DNA of 64,000 bases, taken from NCBI GenBank assembly GCA_947568835.1, contig OX387604.1:11251076-11315075 (forward strand), read 5' to 3'. This DNA is from Protonemura montana (taxonomy: Eukaryota; Arthropoda; Insecta; Plecoptera; Nemouridae). The translations under genes and the position numbers were made by a program. Numbering within the stretch: position 1 is the stretch's first letter; the number at the start of each line of letters is the position of its first letter. Below, one piece after another: positions 48,201 through 60,126 of this stretch. Below the pieces are notes generated by a model that worked only from the letters and a program-made list of their open reading frames with translations, was not told the DNA's origin and searched no databases.

Positions 48201-49253
48201 GAAGAATTGGTAAATACGAGAGGCGTTCAAGCTGCAAGCCAAGAGCTTATCTGCAGCATGGAATTTTCTTGAGCTCCTTGAACATAAAACAAATTGCTGC
48301 GTGCATAATCAAGACCAGGCTCGTCAAAATTACAGTTCGTTTCATAAAACAGTCCAAGCAGCGGCATCTTACAAAGAGTTTTAGATTTACAGAAAATCGG
48401 GCCTACATTCAATTCGGCACGGAGGGAAAACAAAGGAAAAAGTCATAAAAATGTTAACGTTATATTAAATTGGCTTCTCAGGGTCTGGATAACCTTAAAT
48501 TAAAAATTCATCGGTCCCCATGGCAGTGATGCTGGATGCTGTGGATCCCCATGGTAACTGGAGCTTAGAATGTAAAAACTAGTAGTAAGGGCCGCCGGCT
48601 TTTTTTACAGCATAAAAAGACCGTTGTTCGGTTTTAAATACCCCATTCTGATTGGTTTATGTACCTGAGAGATGCAAATAACATTAAAAAACAGACTCCA
48701 ATATTTGTCCACAAAGTAGTTGTTGAGAAGAAATATTCACAGAATTCTCAGAAAATAGTGTTAATACCAACGTTATATATTATGAAACATTTTTAACGGG
48801 TTTAAACAATCATCAATCATCAATCAAAGACCAATATTATTTCAAAGATTGCTCAACTGAAATTACGCACACGAAACCGTAATTTTATAATATTTCACTT
48901 GCTATATTTGTATTTGCACAAACGCAACTCTACTGATTACTAAATATATAATAAATAATAATACATACCATGTACAATGTACTAGTATTATCAAGAGCAG
49001 AATAACAAGCATTTCCATCTAGCAACTCACCCACATCAATCTGCCAGTAGCACATAAGTGCGTTTTGATAATAGTCCAACCCTTCGCCGATTGCGTGTTT
49101 GTGAGGCAATCATAGCAAGTGCGTGGATAGAATTGCCCTGGATTGGGGTTGACCTTACTTTGAAAGTCACAGGCAAACGCCGTCTGTCGCTCTTATTGTT
49201 CAGTTAATAATTAGTTGTAATCTCAGAAGCGCACCTTGTGCCTCGTGTGTGTT
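45251..49253. other. Gene-free stretch with CpG-richer pockets
   Basis: No supported gene. 46990-47140 is C+G-rich, with gcgcccc-type repeats. The 144-codon frame 45847-46281 and overlapping minus frames lack domains. A gttgccac repeat (three units) lies at about 46525-46547. Confidence 0.4.
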
Positions 49254-49324
49254 ACCCGATCGGGTGCTGCCGGGACGAGGGGAAATCACGTGACTCCCGG
49301 CCATTTGCGTGGAGACACGTGACT
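49254..49324. promoter_or_regulatory. Palindrome and paired E-boxes
   Basis: A perfect 12-bp palindrome, acccgatcgggt, at 49254-49265 precedes two identical CACGTGACT sites at 49287-49295 and 49316-49324, spaced 29 bp. CACGTG is the canonical E-box bound by bHLH factors such as USF, MITF/TFE and CLOCK-CYCLE. The close same-orientation pair in a CpG-richer pocket suggests a regulatory element; no adjacent gene is identified. Confidence 0.35.
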
Positions 49325-50773
49325 AGTGGAAAGTGGAAACACATTCCGTCTGAGAAAAGAAACTTAGTACCTACTCGGGGAAATATTGTGTTATCAACCG
49401 TTCCGCTGTGCTGGAATTAGAAGAAAAAAAGTTATCATATTTTAAGGTGGAACGCGATCTTGGCGTTTAAATTTGAGTAACGGAATGAAACGACATTGAA
49501 CTTTGGAAACGAATTTCCAATAACATAATCAGGTTAAATTATTAAACCGCAAAAAAAAGTGTTTCACGAAAGAAAACCGTGCTGTGTGACGTGGTATCAC
49601 ACGCATCAGATCTTTGTACTTTTCTATAAATCATATTTCATATAGACGATAAATGCCTACATTTATGAATTCACCCCTTTAGTCAATTCCATTAATCTTT
49701 GAGCTCATCCCTGAAAGTAAAACGGTGGTAATGGCCGGAGAATGGTGTCGCCAAGTCCATACGTGCTCCGTTCTCTTTCTCTTCCTCGCCCCCCCCCCCA
49801 TCCCCCTCTAACCATCTCACTCACTCGTCTAGTCGTTTCGACGGACAAAACTCTGTGGAATGCGCTGATGAAATTGGTATCCTCGCGCGTGGTCACTGGA
49901 TTGACCCGTTATAGGTGCACTACATCACACTTGTTATGACACTAATTTTCAAACAATCTCATTTCGAAACCTTCGTCAATATCAACTTGAATACCATAAA
50001 GTACAAGTTAATTCATTCAAGCGGCGATAATTCAAGACGCGTATCTAGCTACATTGTTCCCCCAACGCATTCAATTCCAGTGGGCGCTGCTGAACTTCTT
50101 TCAAAGTTATGCAAATTCTCAGAGTTTATGTAAAGCAGGATTCTTGGAGTGAAGCATTTCTCTGGCCTTAAAAAAATCATTTCAAATGCAGGGCTATAAT
50201 TATTGGACCTAAATGAAGAATTCGACCAGAAAATTTACACTTTGGAGTGTTTCCTTTTGGGAATGTGTTAAAAAAACGGTGGTATACTCCCTCTCACGCA
50301 CAGAAAGGCACGCACAAACAGATGAAAGATAAATGCAACCGCGATTGATATAAGTTACTGATATTCAATGAAATCAAACGATTGGAAATACATGGACATT
50401 ATTTAGTACGGTGAGATAAGGCTGGCAAGGTGACAGGAGGGAGGGAGGGTATTGTAAATGGCTGAAGAATAAATTACTACATATTTCATAGCTATGCAGT
50501 CGTCGATATTGATTAAATTTGCGTTTCTACAGGCAATATAGAATCGGCCGACTGGATCATCTTTTTGAACAAGTTCATTTGAGCCTTGCTTTATACTCCC
50601 ATGTGGAACTGTATTTGAAATATAGCCAGTCGACCAGGTGAGTCCACACCTTAACAATTTTTTCACACTTTCATCACTGGTAACTGACAAAAATTCTAAA
50701 TATATATAAGCAGCTACTTGGTGTTCTATTTCTTTTGTAAATGAAAATCCAATCCCGTAAAATGATGTTATAG
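49325..50773. other. Gene-free stretch
   Basis: No supported gene. A pyrimidine-rich tract with C9 lies at 49765-49830. Confidence 0.4.
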
Positions 50774-50775
50774 CA

Positions 50776-50902
50776 GCTTTGTCGTTGCCGTCGTCTTTGT
50801 CATCGTCGTTGTCGCTTCAAGGTAGAGGTGCCCTTGAATGACACGGATGCGACGTGCAGGAGCAACCGACGCCGTCACCGACGCCGACACCGACGGCGAC
50901 GT
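50776..50902. repeat. Foldback of GTC-rich and GAC-rich tracts
   Basis: A GTCGTT/GTC-rich tract at 50781-50815 runs into ttcaagg (50816-50822). After a nine-base loop comes ccttgaa (50832-50838), then a CGACGC/CGACAC-rich tract at 50867-50902. The seven-base arms are perfect and the flanking tracts are broadly complementary. CpG-dense, noncoding. Confidence 0.65.
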
Positions 50903-52595
50903 CTACATCAACGGCAGACCATCAGGAAAGTCGTCAGAAACCTCGTTAATTATGCTAAAGAAAATAAGCGCCTCGAAGAGTGCAGCTCAGCAATCTAGAG
51001 GCTCCTAGATAACGCTTCTATTCTTATTTTTTTCTGCATTGCTCCAAATTTATCGATTTGTGCCTAAGGTTTAATTTAGATAAAAAATGATCTCAAGAAA
51101 AACGTTTACCAAATCGATAGTTGAGATTAGTTGGAAATCTTCAATGTAGTTTCTGAGCAGCAATTCAAAGATGTTGAGTGTTGATTGGCAGCTGCAATCG
51201 TGGGTCGACTTCAGATCATATGGATTTTAGATTACATTTGCGGTCAATGTTAGTCGTAACTCGCACTGCCGAGATCAAGATGGCGCGTAGCGTGGCCTGG
51301 AAATGAGTTTGGCGTACAACCAAATCTTTTGGAAAATATTGGGCAAATAATAAAAATGGAATCATGACAGTATGTTCAAAGTAAGTGACTCGGTGATAAT
51401 TAATATCATGGTGTCCTACTTATAATTGGGTTGATTCTTTACTTGGAAGCTTCTTAGTTTGAAAATGCCAAGGAACTGCTCTGGGTGCAGTGTCTTTGAA
51501 GTAGAGAAGTCTCAGATTTTACGTTATGATATAAATGAGGTTTTCAAATAAAAAAAATGAACTTTTTGAAATGTAATGCGAAGCCATCTAGTGCGAAGCG
51601 AATGGCTAACTGAAGGGGCAAGCGTAGCAAACATTCCGCCGAACAAGCATAAGAAAAGAAATTCGCTTGGCTGGTAGGAGCTGAGACAAAAGATTTCATA
51701 CCCGCTTGCGAATCAAGTGAAGACATTGAGGTGGGTAATTCACGCTACGTACAAACGAGATGATATTACAATGGTGGTACTTGAGTCACCGTACACTAGG
51801 CATTATTATCCGGCACTGGCACAGGCACCGGCACACAAACTTAAACAGTTTCACCACGCCTAATAAGGGTAATAAAAGACGGAAGAATTCTCCTTGAGAT
51901 AATCATGAAAGTAGATGATGCTTTTAGTGGGCAATTATTTTTATTTGGTCAATTTTACGGTCAAGCATCAATTGGTGCAAGCTCCAGCTTCTTGTACTTG
52001 CCGCTATTCCTTTGTCCAATGTGCTTTACATTCACACATAGAACTATTAGGAAACATGGAAACTTGAACAATAATGTGATTTCAAACACTGCGAATTCGA
52101 TTAAGAAAAGTTTCGAAAGCCAACCCAGAACAAGCGATTGCTATTTCCTAACCCTACATCGCTCAATATGGACGAGGTTTATCGATTGCTTCTGAACAGT
52201 GCCTCCAATTTGCGTTGCACATTATTTCATTGAAGTTTGTGGGCTAGCGTTGTGGGTTTAAATTCGAAACCAACGTGAATCTGATTTGATTTTTCCTGCT
52301 TCTCTCTCAATTTTTATAAATAGGTCTTTTAAGAACTTTTATATCAGAAAAATACACAAGAAACTTTGATAAAGTTAAAGTCCGTGTTCTTAAAATGCAA
52401 TTTTGAGCAAGTCTTTGAAGATAGCTCGCCAACTAGAAGATTATTTTATGAATGGTGTCAATTATAAAAAAAAGTTTATCAAAATATGTCTTCATTGCAG
52501 AAAACGTGAAGCGGGTACGAAGCTGCTTTAAACCACATAAAAAAGGAAGTCTTACTAAACCAGTTGTGCTAGTTAAAACATGCAGTGAGCTCTAA
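50903..52595. other. Gene-free stretch
   Basis: No supported gene. A minus-strand frame at 51544-51726 and a plus frame at 51905-52195 lack domains. A short ggcacnggcac repeat is at 51812-51835. Confidence 0.4.
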
Positions 52596-53640
52596 CTACT
52601 GGATGCAATTCCAGAGCAGTGCTTGTAGTGCTAGTTGTTGTACTTAAGGCAAAAAAGTTGGTAACGGTGCACACGGAGGTACCTTCAACTGGGCAGTTGC
52701 TTTACATTATTGGGAGTAATACATTATATAAGTACATTATCACGTGTAGGGTGGAAATTCGTGTTTTACATGCAACTTAAGGTGTTATATGTAAAGAGAA
52801 AATTAGTCATCTGTGACCAATAAGAAAACTCGGTGCCTTCGAAATAATATGAATGAATACTCCTAGATGCAGCCAGCAGAGCAAACTCGGTGCTGAAACG
52901 GTTAACTGTTTTATTTTTGCTAGCGACATTGATAAAAGTACACATCAATTAAATGATTTCATAATGAAAGAAAGAAAGAAAATAACAATAAATTAAAACA
53001 CCAATTAACTCATTAAAAACGATTGTTTTTAAGAAACTGCCCAGTTTGCAGAGCAAATTTGGTATCACCACGACAATCAAGATTTTTAGCGACCTTTATA
53101 AAATAACACATTCATTAATTGAATACTTCAGTAATGAAAAAGAGATTATCGAAAATAAAGATCCGCCGCTCATCAGCTGACTTCAATGATTGAATTAGTT
53201 CCCGAGACGCAGCCTGCAAAAGAAGATTTAAAATTTTTATTTTCCACGAAAGTCTATCAATTTAATTTCGCTGCCGATTTAGATTGTAAAATATATTAAT
53301 TAATTTCCTACTTAATTAAAGACAACTTCAGATGACAAGAAACTGGGCTGCTAATACTTAGCGGTTTGTTTCAAATACTTACTCCTAAATGCAGCCCTCA
53401 GAACAAACTTGGCACTTCCACGGTGCCTTTAAAACTCATGTCCCGGTCCACTTTGATTTAGAATAGAATACTGTTTTAAATATTGAAACTATAAATTGCA
53501 AGGAACTGCTTGTCCACTTCATCCAACTGGTTTCAAATACTTACTCCTAGATGCAGCCCGCAGAACAAACTTGGCACTTCCACACTGGGATAAAAAAATG
53601 TTATTAATTTTATGCAGTAAGAGACTAATAGAGACTTTTG
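52596..53640 (-). repeat. Tandem array of a cysteine-rich mini-exon-like unit
   Basis: Five units spaced about 160-185 bp, cores at 52863-52898, 53041-53065, 53200-53220, 53383-53422 and 53545-53584, with a possible sixth, very degraded, near 52605-52640. Spacers of the first two units also align (tagcgac...acaca...taatgaaa). On the minus strand the core reads W-K-C-Q-V-C-S-A-G-C-I-stop in the 53545 copy, WKCQVCSEGCI-stop in the 53383 copy and FQHRVCSAGCI-stop in the 52863 copy. The 53545 copy has a strong acceptor (T-rich tract, cag, exon begins 53584) and a gtaagt donor just past the stop. The 53383 copy keeps the donor, and the 53200 copy has a strong acceptor (tcttcttttgcag). Between copies most core changes are third-position (TGT/TGC, GCG/GCT/GCA, ATC/ATT). 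Function unknown; it could be duplicated alternative exons or simply a noncoding repeat. Confidence 0.5.
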
Positions 53641-55439
53641 TTAAATAAGAAGCCTTTATTTTGGAAGTGTGGGTTTGGATTTTGATAAAGTTTAGATGCT
53701 ATAAAATAAAATTGACATACATTGTAAGAAAGCCAGGTATATCTTTAAAGATACGTGTAGATATTTTGTAAAATTATGCACGAAAATGAAACATGTGATG
53801 CCACTTAGAGTTGTAATTATTTAATTATAACATTTTTTGAAAATATTCTGGACACTTCAGTGCATAAAAAAACTCAATAATAAATAAGTAATACATATTT
53901 AAAAAATATTTACTGTGTGCACCGAAAGACAAATATGAATTTAATTTTTCTATGTATAATTAATGTTATCTATTGAAATTTTCAGCCTTTGTGTGATAAA
54001 AAATATCACGTTCTGAATGAATGTTTTATTTTATCATAGAGCAAATATACAGGAAGCGCAATTATTTTGTTTTCATAACAAAGTGAGATCAAAGCGCAGA
54101 AAAATTACATTCATGTATATTACCTTCATTTATTTCAACGTGAAAAAACAAACTTTTATGTGATCTGTGAAGATTTCAAGTAGCTTTCATAGAAGTCACG
54201 TTATTTTGCCGAGTCTGGCACGAGGCATGCTTTGTTCACCCCGCTCCGGATATTAATATAAACCATGAATTACTCAGCTCATCACAAGCAAAGACTTTGT
54301 TGATGAACAGTAACAGCAAATGCATTGTCGGTTAAAAAAACTCACATACACACACCTTACTTTTATACCTGCTGGTATACACTCAGCGCACTTTTCTAAG
54401 ATGCTTTATACTGACATTCCACCGCATTGGCATGAGGTAACTCGAAAGGTCAGATAAAGGCAAGTGTGTTAGCGCCCCTGACCGATTCAAACAGTGATAA
54501 TTAGTTTTACGACCTCAAATAGCCCCCCTCTTACTTCCCGCTGGTGCTGCAAAACTGCGTTACGCGCTATTCTTTCGAGTTTCGTTACATTACTGCCAAG
54601 TATACTAGGCAATTTGTTGATTGACTCTCAACCCTCACATTATAGGCAACACACAGCGAGTAAAGGTAAACCGGTACTAGAGCGTTGTTTTTATATCGAA
54701 TAAAATGTGTATTCGTCTAGAGAGGTTTCCGTACTTGAACCCTATTGCCAGGACGTCAAAAACTCTTGTGATTCGTACATTTGTCTCCCTTTGCGGCGCA
54801 ATTTACATGCTGCAATTTGAAGTGAGTGATACATGCTGTGCCCTGCTATGCGACGCATACGTACCCACGAATGAACGAACGAAACCGAGCGAACGCGAAC
54901 GAACGACGGGAAAGGCATCGGATGTAAAAATAGTAGAACACAACATAAAACCCTTTGCCTATAGGCATTTCGGATTTTCTTTTTTATTACTTTGTTACGA
55001 CGATAAAACCAGTTTTAGTTTCCCTCCGCTGAAACTAACAGTGCTTTTCATTCCTTGGTCGACCGTTTCAGGACTGTATCGTGATCGTCCATTAAATTAT
55101 TAAACCATGTTTTGGCGAAGCCTGCTGATAAGACTGTCAGTCGATACTCGACTAGTAGAAGTTTCTGATTAAATAAGACATCCGTTCAGTTTATCAAGAG
55201 ACTTTTACAAAACCAATTCTCAAGTGGTTCAAGGTGTAAAACGATGCGTTGATTGTTTGGAAACTTTGCTAATGTGTCTGTATTTCAACTGTCTGCAGAA
55301 TTTAGTGAGTCAAAGCATTTCGAGCAAATAGATTACAGGTTAATCTTCAAGTAAGTAAAAGCACAAGAAACTATTTATAATCACGTCATGGTGAAACTTA
55401 TGGGTAAACAAAGTGCGTTTATTTGGGAGTAAGAATTAA
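53641..55439. other. Gene-free stretch
   Basis: AT-rich to about 54180, then mixed. No supported gene. An AACGAAC-type simple repeat lies at 54868-54910. Confidence 0.4.
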
Positions 55440-55665
55440 AGAGTATGTTTCGTTTGGCCGGGGCTAGGTTTTTAATGGTAGCCCAGGCGTCGGGTGATTT
55501 CGACTCGAGTCGGCTGCACGGCGCAGCGCGGCGTCTGGCGTCGTCCCCGCTCTCTCCAGCATCGCGACGCTCGAATGGGAGGCGCCCAAACTCGTCCAGG
55601 GAAGGGTGGGAGAGCCAAGCGCCAGTCAACATTCAGTCTCAGTTCGACCGTCGGTGAGGAAACCA
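55440..55665 (+). promoter_or_regulatory. CpG-rich pocket, candidate promoter or 5' UTR exon
   Basis: About 225 bp with dense CpG (cggcgcagcgcggcgtctgg and similar) in AT-rich surroundings. It ends in acattcagtctcagttcgac (Inr-like TCAGT words) followed by a possible donor, tcg/gtgagg, near 55655. This layout resembles an insect promoter plus noncoding first exon. Open frames exist on both strands only because the pocket is GC-rich. No downstream exon is recognised, so the strand is tentative. Confidence 0.3.
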
Positions 55666-58600
55666 CGGTTGCGGATGCGCTATCGTATCGTACCTGGTTT
55701 ACCATAGAGAAGTATACCAAGTCTTCTGACAGCTATCACCGCGATTTAAAAGTATTGTTTGTATTGCTTATCTTTGGTACTTTGGTGTCTATCTATATTA
55801 ATATACTTAGGTGCTGATGTTAAGCACCATTTATTGCTTCGGAGAAACAACGTGCACACGTACTCGTCAGAACGTCGTTCTCTCGCAATGTGTTCGGGTG
55901 TGAGGAAGGTCGTCTGGCTACATTGGAATCAATTTTGTGTCATGCCAGTCAACAGTGTCAATAAATACTATGAAATGTGCTAAAAATGTAACAGAATAAA
56001 AAGTGTTCTTGTCGTTTGTAAGCATTGTCCTAAACACGTGGTGCGTCGTTGTATAAACAGACCTTGATTGGTGCTCACTTTCTCTACCTGCGTGACTGAC
56101 GAGGGCTGTTCACTTGACCGTAATTATATGCTATTAGACATGAAAGTGAAAAGTCGAAAGTGAACCAGATCATTTGACGATCATGTCATTAGACAGGCGT
56201 TGGTAAGGAGTTAAGTTGTCGCTGATCACCAAACCGCAACGCGAAGTGATTACTGATTAGTCGACATTGGACCCTGTCGGTTACGATCACACGTTTCAAG
56301 ATCAAAAGGTGCTGACAATCTTCTTCGTCGTAGACGATGTCGTAGATGCTGTCTTAGCTGAAGTCCTGCTTGTCGTCCTAGGTGTTAACTGCTACGAGGT
56401 AAGATGCGAGAGCGTTGCTTGCTTCATTTCACAGCTCTCTAGCTTGGAAGAGTACGTCTCAATGAATAATCAGATCAACACATACATTACCGTGTTTGGG
56501 ATGAACACGGTAAGGGGTGCTTAAGCATAGCTAATCCCTGTGTGAAGTATGCCTATGGGGTATAAGCGTATCGAGCACTAAACTATAATAACGGTGTCAA
56601 GTTTAACTATAAGCAAATTGTACATGCGCAATGGAAGTTCCGGCACGAGAAAAAGGGGTCGCCTAGAAGTTAAGACATCATAAGTTGATAGAGTCTTGTA
56701 GTGCATAGTGGCATCGATTTCATATCTATACACAATAGATAACTACCCTACCCAGCATGCCAGTACAGCTAGCTATATCAGCTAGGTAGTGGGAGCACTT
56801 CGGTACTTACGCAAAGTTATCGGTAAACTTGCCCAAGTAGAAAAGTTACCGGCGGAAAGGTTTATTGCAAGTACGAAAAGTTTCACGAACAAACGACATA
56901 TTGAAAAAAACTTGTTGTTACATTCTTTGAGCTAGGTCGCCAATAACTACACTACATTAAAGAGTTTAAGAAACCCGATGTCTTGCAGCTTATTACAAAC
57001 CATTAACACAGCGGATCGTAACAAATTTAAAAGAAAATGCGAGAAAAACCAGAAAATATCTAATTGCATTTCATGTTCACAGAAGTTTAGCGCTCTAACA
57101 CTGCACACCTACACTCGGGCCGATATCCAGATTTTCCTCCCACTTCTTCATTTTTCTCGTCGTCTCATTCATTCGTTTTCCGATATTTCTCTGTCTCGTT
57201 ATCCACGATTTCCCGTGGTGTTCTCCCTCCACGAAAGCGTTTTATTGTAAAATTGACGTCGGGAGAAAGATCGGAACTTGTGATGCTGTCGAGATTTAGG
57301 AGTTGCCCGGTTATTTCTGGGCACATGGAAATAGTAGGAGATTGTCAAGCAGTCAGCAGAAATGGAAGATGGTTAACGGGAGGTTGTGAGGCTGGAAGAC
57401 GGGTAGGCTGGAGACTGGAGGCTGAGAGGCAGGAGGCAGAGAGGCTGGGAGGCTGCACCCTCCGGCAGTCGCCACCGTCGCCGCCGTCACCGCCGCCGCT
57501 ACCACTTGCGACATCTCGTTCCAGTCGCCCACCTTGTATATTTACGCCTTTTGAATGGATAATGAGAACATTTAATTTTTTTCACAAATGGCGTGCCTCA
57601 ACCCCAGTTTCGATAAATCTGCACGTTTATCTTTTTAATATTTAGTAGTTCACAATATAATAAAAACGACCGTTTCGTTTTTTTTGGCCCAATTACGAAA
57701 ACATTTTTTTACTGGGGGTAAGGTTGATAGTGGAATAAATCAGCGTTGTCTGCAAGCATGTGATACCTCGCCACTGCTGCTTGAATCCCTTTCGTTGGCG
57801 CATGTGTGTGTGATGGATACCACTAGTATGCGGACAGCCTGGGCCACGTATACGTTTCTACCCCGCCTTATAATCAGGGCTAGTGAATTCATCTCGCTAG
57901 CTACGGCTTAGCACAATGAAGCTTGTGCCACGTAGGTATACATATTGTATACTCCCACAGTGCCATTTCATTTATTCCGTTAATAAATGTTAGCAAAGAG
58001 AGATTTTTTTTTGTTCACATTTTCTCCCATTTCAGTGAGATGAATTCGTGCATACACTACGTTACATTGTCTTTCCATTTTTAACTTTGCTTTTCTTTCA
58101 TCATTTTCAACATTTCTTTATTCAATACATTCGTACCCTCCACTTCTCTCATTCCCTATTTCCTACCTACCTGTCGTCACATTCCTTTAACCCTCGTACT
58201 TTCCATTCCCAACTCCCATATGGCTTTCCATTCGATGCCTTTCCGGACTGCACACACAATTCTCTATTTTTGCCGTCTCCATCCCTTGTCCCTGGTGTGC
58301 ACCCTCTCTTGTCACCGAGGACGAAGCCTTCAATCCAGCGACCACCATCCCTGGATCTTGCTGCTGAGTTAACTCAATACCTGGATCTGATTCCTGTTCA
58401 CATAGTCTCTCCCGTCTCCCGATCCCCTGGTCTCGCTAGCAGGCCTACAGCCTACAGCTAGCTAGCAATCCTACAGCAGGCATGTGCATCGGTATCTATA
58501 CCACATCTTCACCGACATCTACCTCAGCAGACACTGGCATATACAGCTGTGTTTATTCCCTTGACCCAGCTCCTTTTACTGACAGCCTCCCTTTCCCAAT

Positions 58601-60100
58601 AAAGTCAGGTGTCGTGATGCTAGTCTATTTCATTTCGCCCGAATCGCCTCTCAATTTACACCCCCGTGAAAACTCACACACACATACACACATTGAGACT
58701 GACTTACACAGACACACACTACCTTCAATGTAGGTTCCTAGATCTAAGACGTTTTTAGGCATGTTTATGTTCTTTATATATATACCGGGACACACAAAAA
58801 GTTATTTCTTTTGGCAACTTATTGAAAAATCCGCAAAATGCCAAAAATGCATTTCGTTTAATTGGGCAAATTTTTTCCGCTGAAATGAGTTTTTCAATTT
58901 TATTTCCTGTAAGTTATTGATTGTGTCATCAGAAGTGAACCACCAAAGCAAGTTCCTCGGAATGCGTTCAGCAGCCCGATACATATCAGTTGTTTTGTTG
59001 GCCTATCTCGCGGCGCAAACATCCCCAATCCGAAAGAAATCAATATGGGATGGCGACGGTCGCGTGCTGGTCCATGCGAGAACCCACTTTGAAAATGGTC
59101 AATGTCCGAGACGAGCAATTGCGCTGGCCAGGCCATTGCCTGTGTAGCCGGCCAAGCGTGTGAATTATGGTCGGAGATAACGCCATATGCGGATGATAGG
59201 CCTCTTTCGACGTGATAAGGAAACGCGTGCAAGGTATATTTTGGACGATGGATTTGATGGTCGAGATTTGTTAGGAAGTTTAGGAGTTTGTGTAAGATCT
59301 ATTCTCTGTACCGAGGCTTGTTTATGGGCTTGGGGCAAGTTTGGAAGCCGATCTTTCTATCTTGTCCAAGGTGGAACACGTGTTCGGAATGCCACCCAAA
59401 TCCCTGTGGTATAGCTGGTACATGGAAGTGTGCGTCTTTGCGTGCTGTGTCCATCATATTCTACGCAGAATAGAATATGAGAATATCCTTCTGTCGAGAA
59501 GCTCGGTGAACCGCTTTTCCTACTCGGGAACACGAAAATCTGCAAGAGACTATTTGATGGTAGAGAATGAATTTAGACTGCTATCAAATGAATCTCACTG
59601 CTTGGCTAGAACAAAAAAGGAGATGTGTAGCAATTCATCCAGACAAACAATTTCACATCTGTGCATGCTTTCCATTATTATTCGATTCTCTTTCATTTTG
59701 TACGTAAACAATTTAAAAATATATTATTTAAAACAAATCAAAAGTTGCTTTTAGAACCAATTAAAATGAGTCACTTGAGATACCTATCATTAATGTACGC
59801 GTTTTCAATAAAGATCGTAATAGTAAAGAAATTATACTTTTCTTTTTTATTGAGTTTAACGTTGTGAAAATAGCAACACATTTCGCAACCTGTAATTACA
59901 CGAGATGTTTCCACTTCGAGTATTCTCTGCGATTGTGGAGATTGTGTTTGGTCTACAATCGACGTGTCGTGCGGTTGCAGGCACGCACACGCACTCGTGC
60001 TGATTTCTTCGACAAGTCAACCATCGTGAAACAGTGGAGTACGCTTCAAAAATGGTCGTTGTGCTGGTAATTTTCTACATACCTCGATACGGGATGGGTG
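55666..60100. other. Gene-free stretch
   Basis: No supported gene. A perfect 10-bp stem with a 7-base loop is at 56487-56513 (TTACCGTGTT / AACACGGTAA). 57400-57500 is GGCTGGAG/ccgcc-rich low complexity; 58040-58350 is pyrimidine-rich; 58670-58720 has a short (CA)n tract. Open frames up to 137 codons in these biased tracts have no domains. Confidence 0.4.
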
Positions 60101-60103
60101 GGT

Positions 60104-60126
60104 GGGGGGGGGGGGGGGGGGGGGGG
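60104..60126 (+). repeat. G23 homopolymer
   Basis: 23 consecutive G, preceded by gggtgggt. Assembly length uncertain. Confidence 0.85.

Noticed and set aside
57253-57645. 130-codon open frame with proline/serine stretch
   Set aside because: The PPSPPSPPP segment comes from a ccgcc simple repeat; no domain.
58048-58461. 137-codon open frame
   Set aside because: Lies in a pyrimidine-rich tract that suppresses stop codons on this strand; Phe/Ser/His/Leu-rich low-complexity product.
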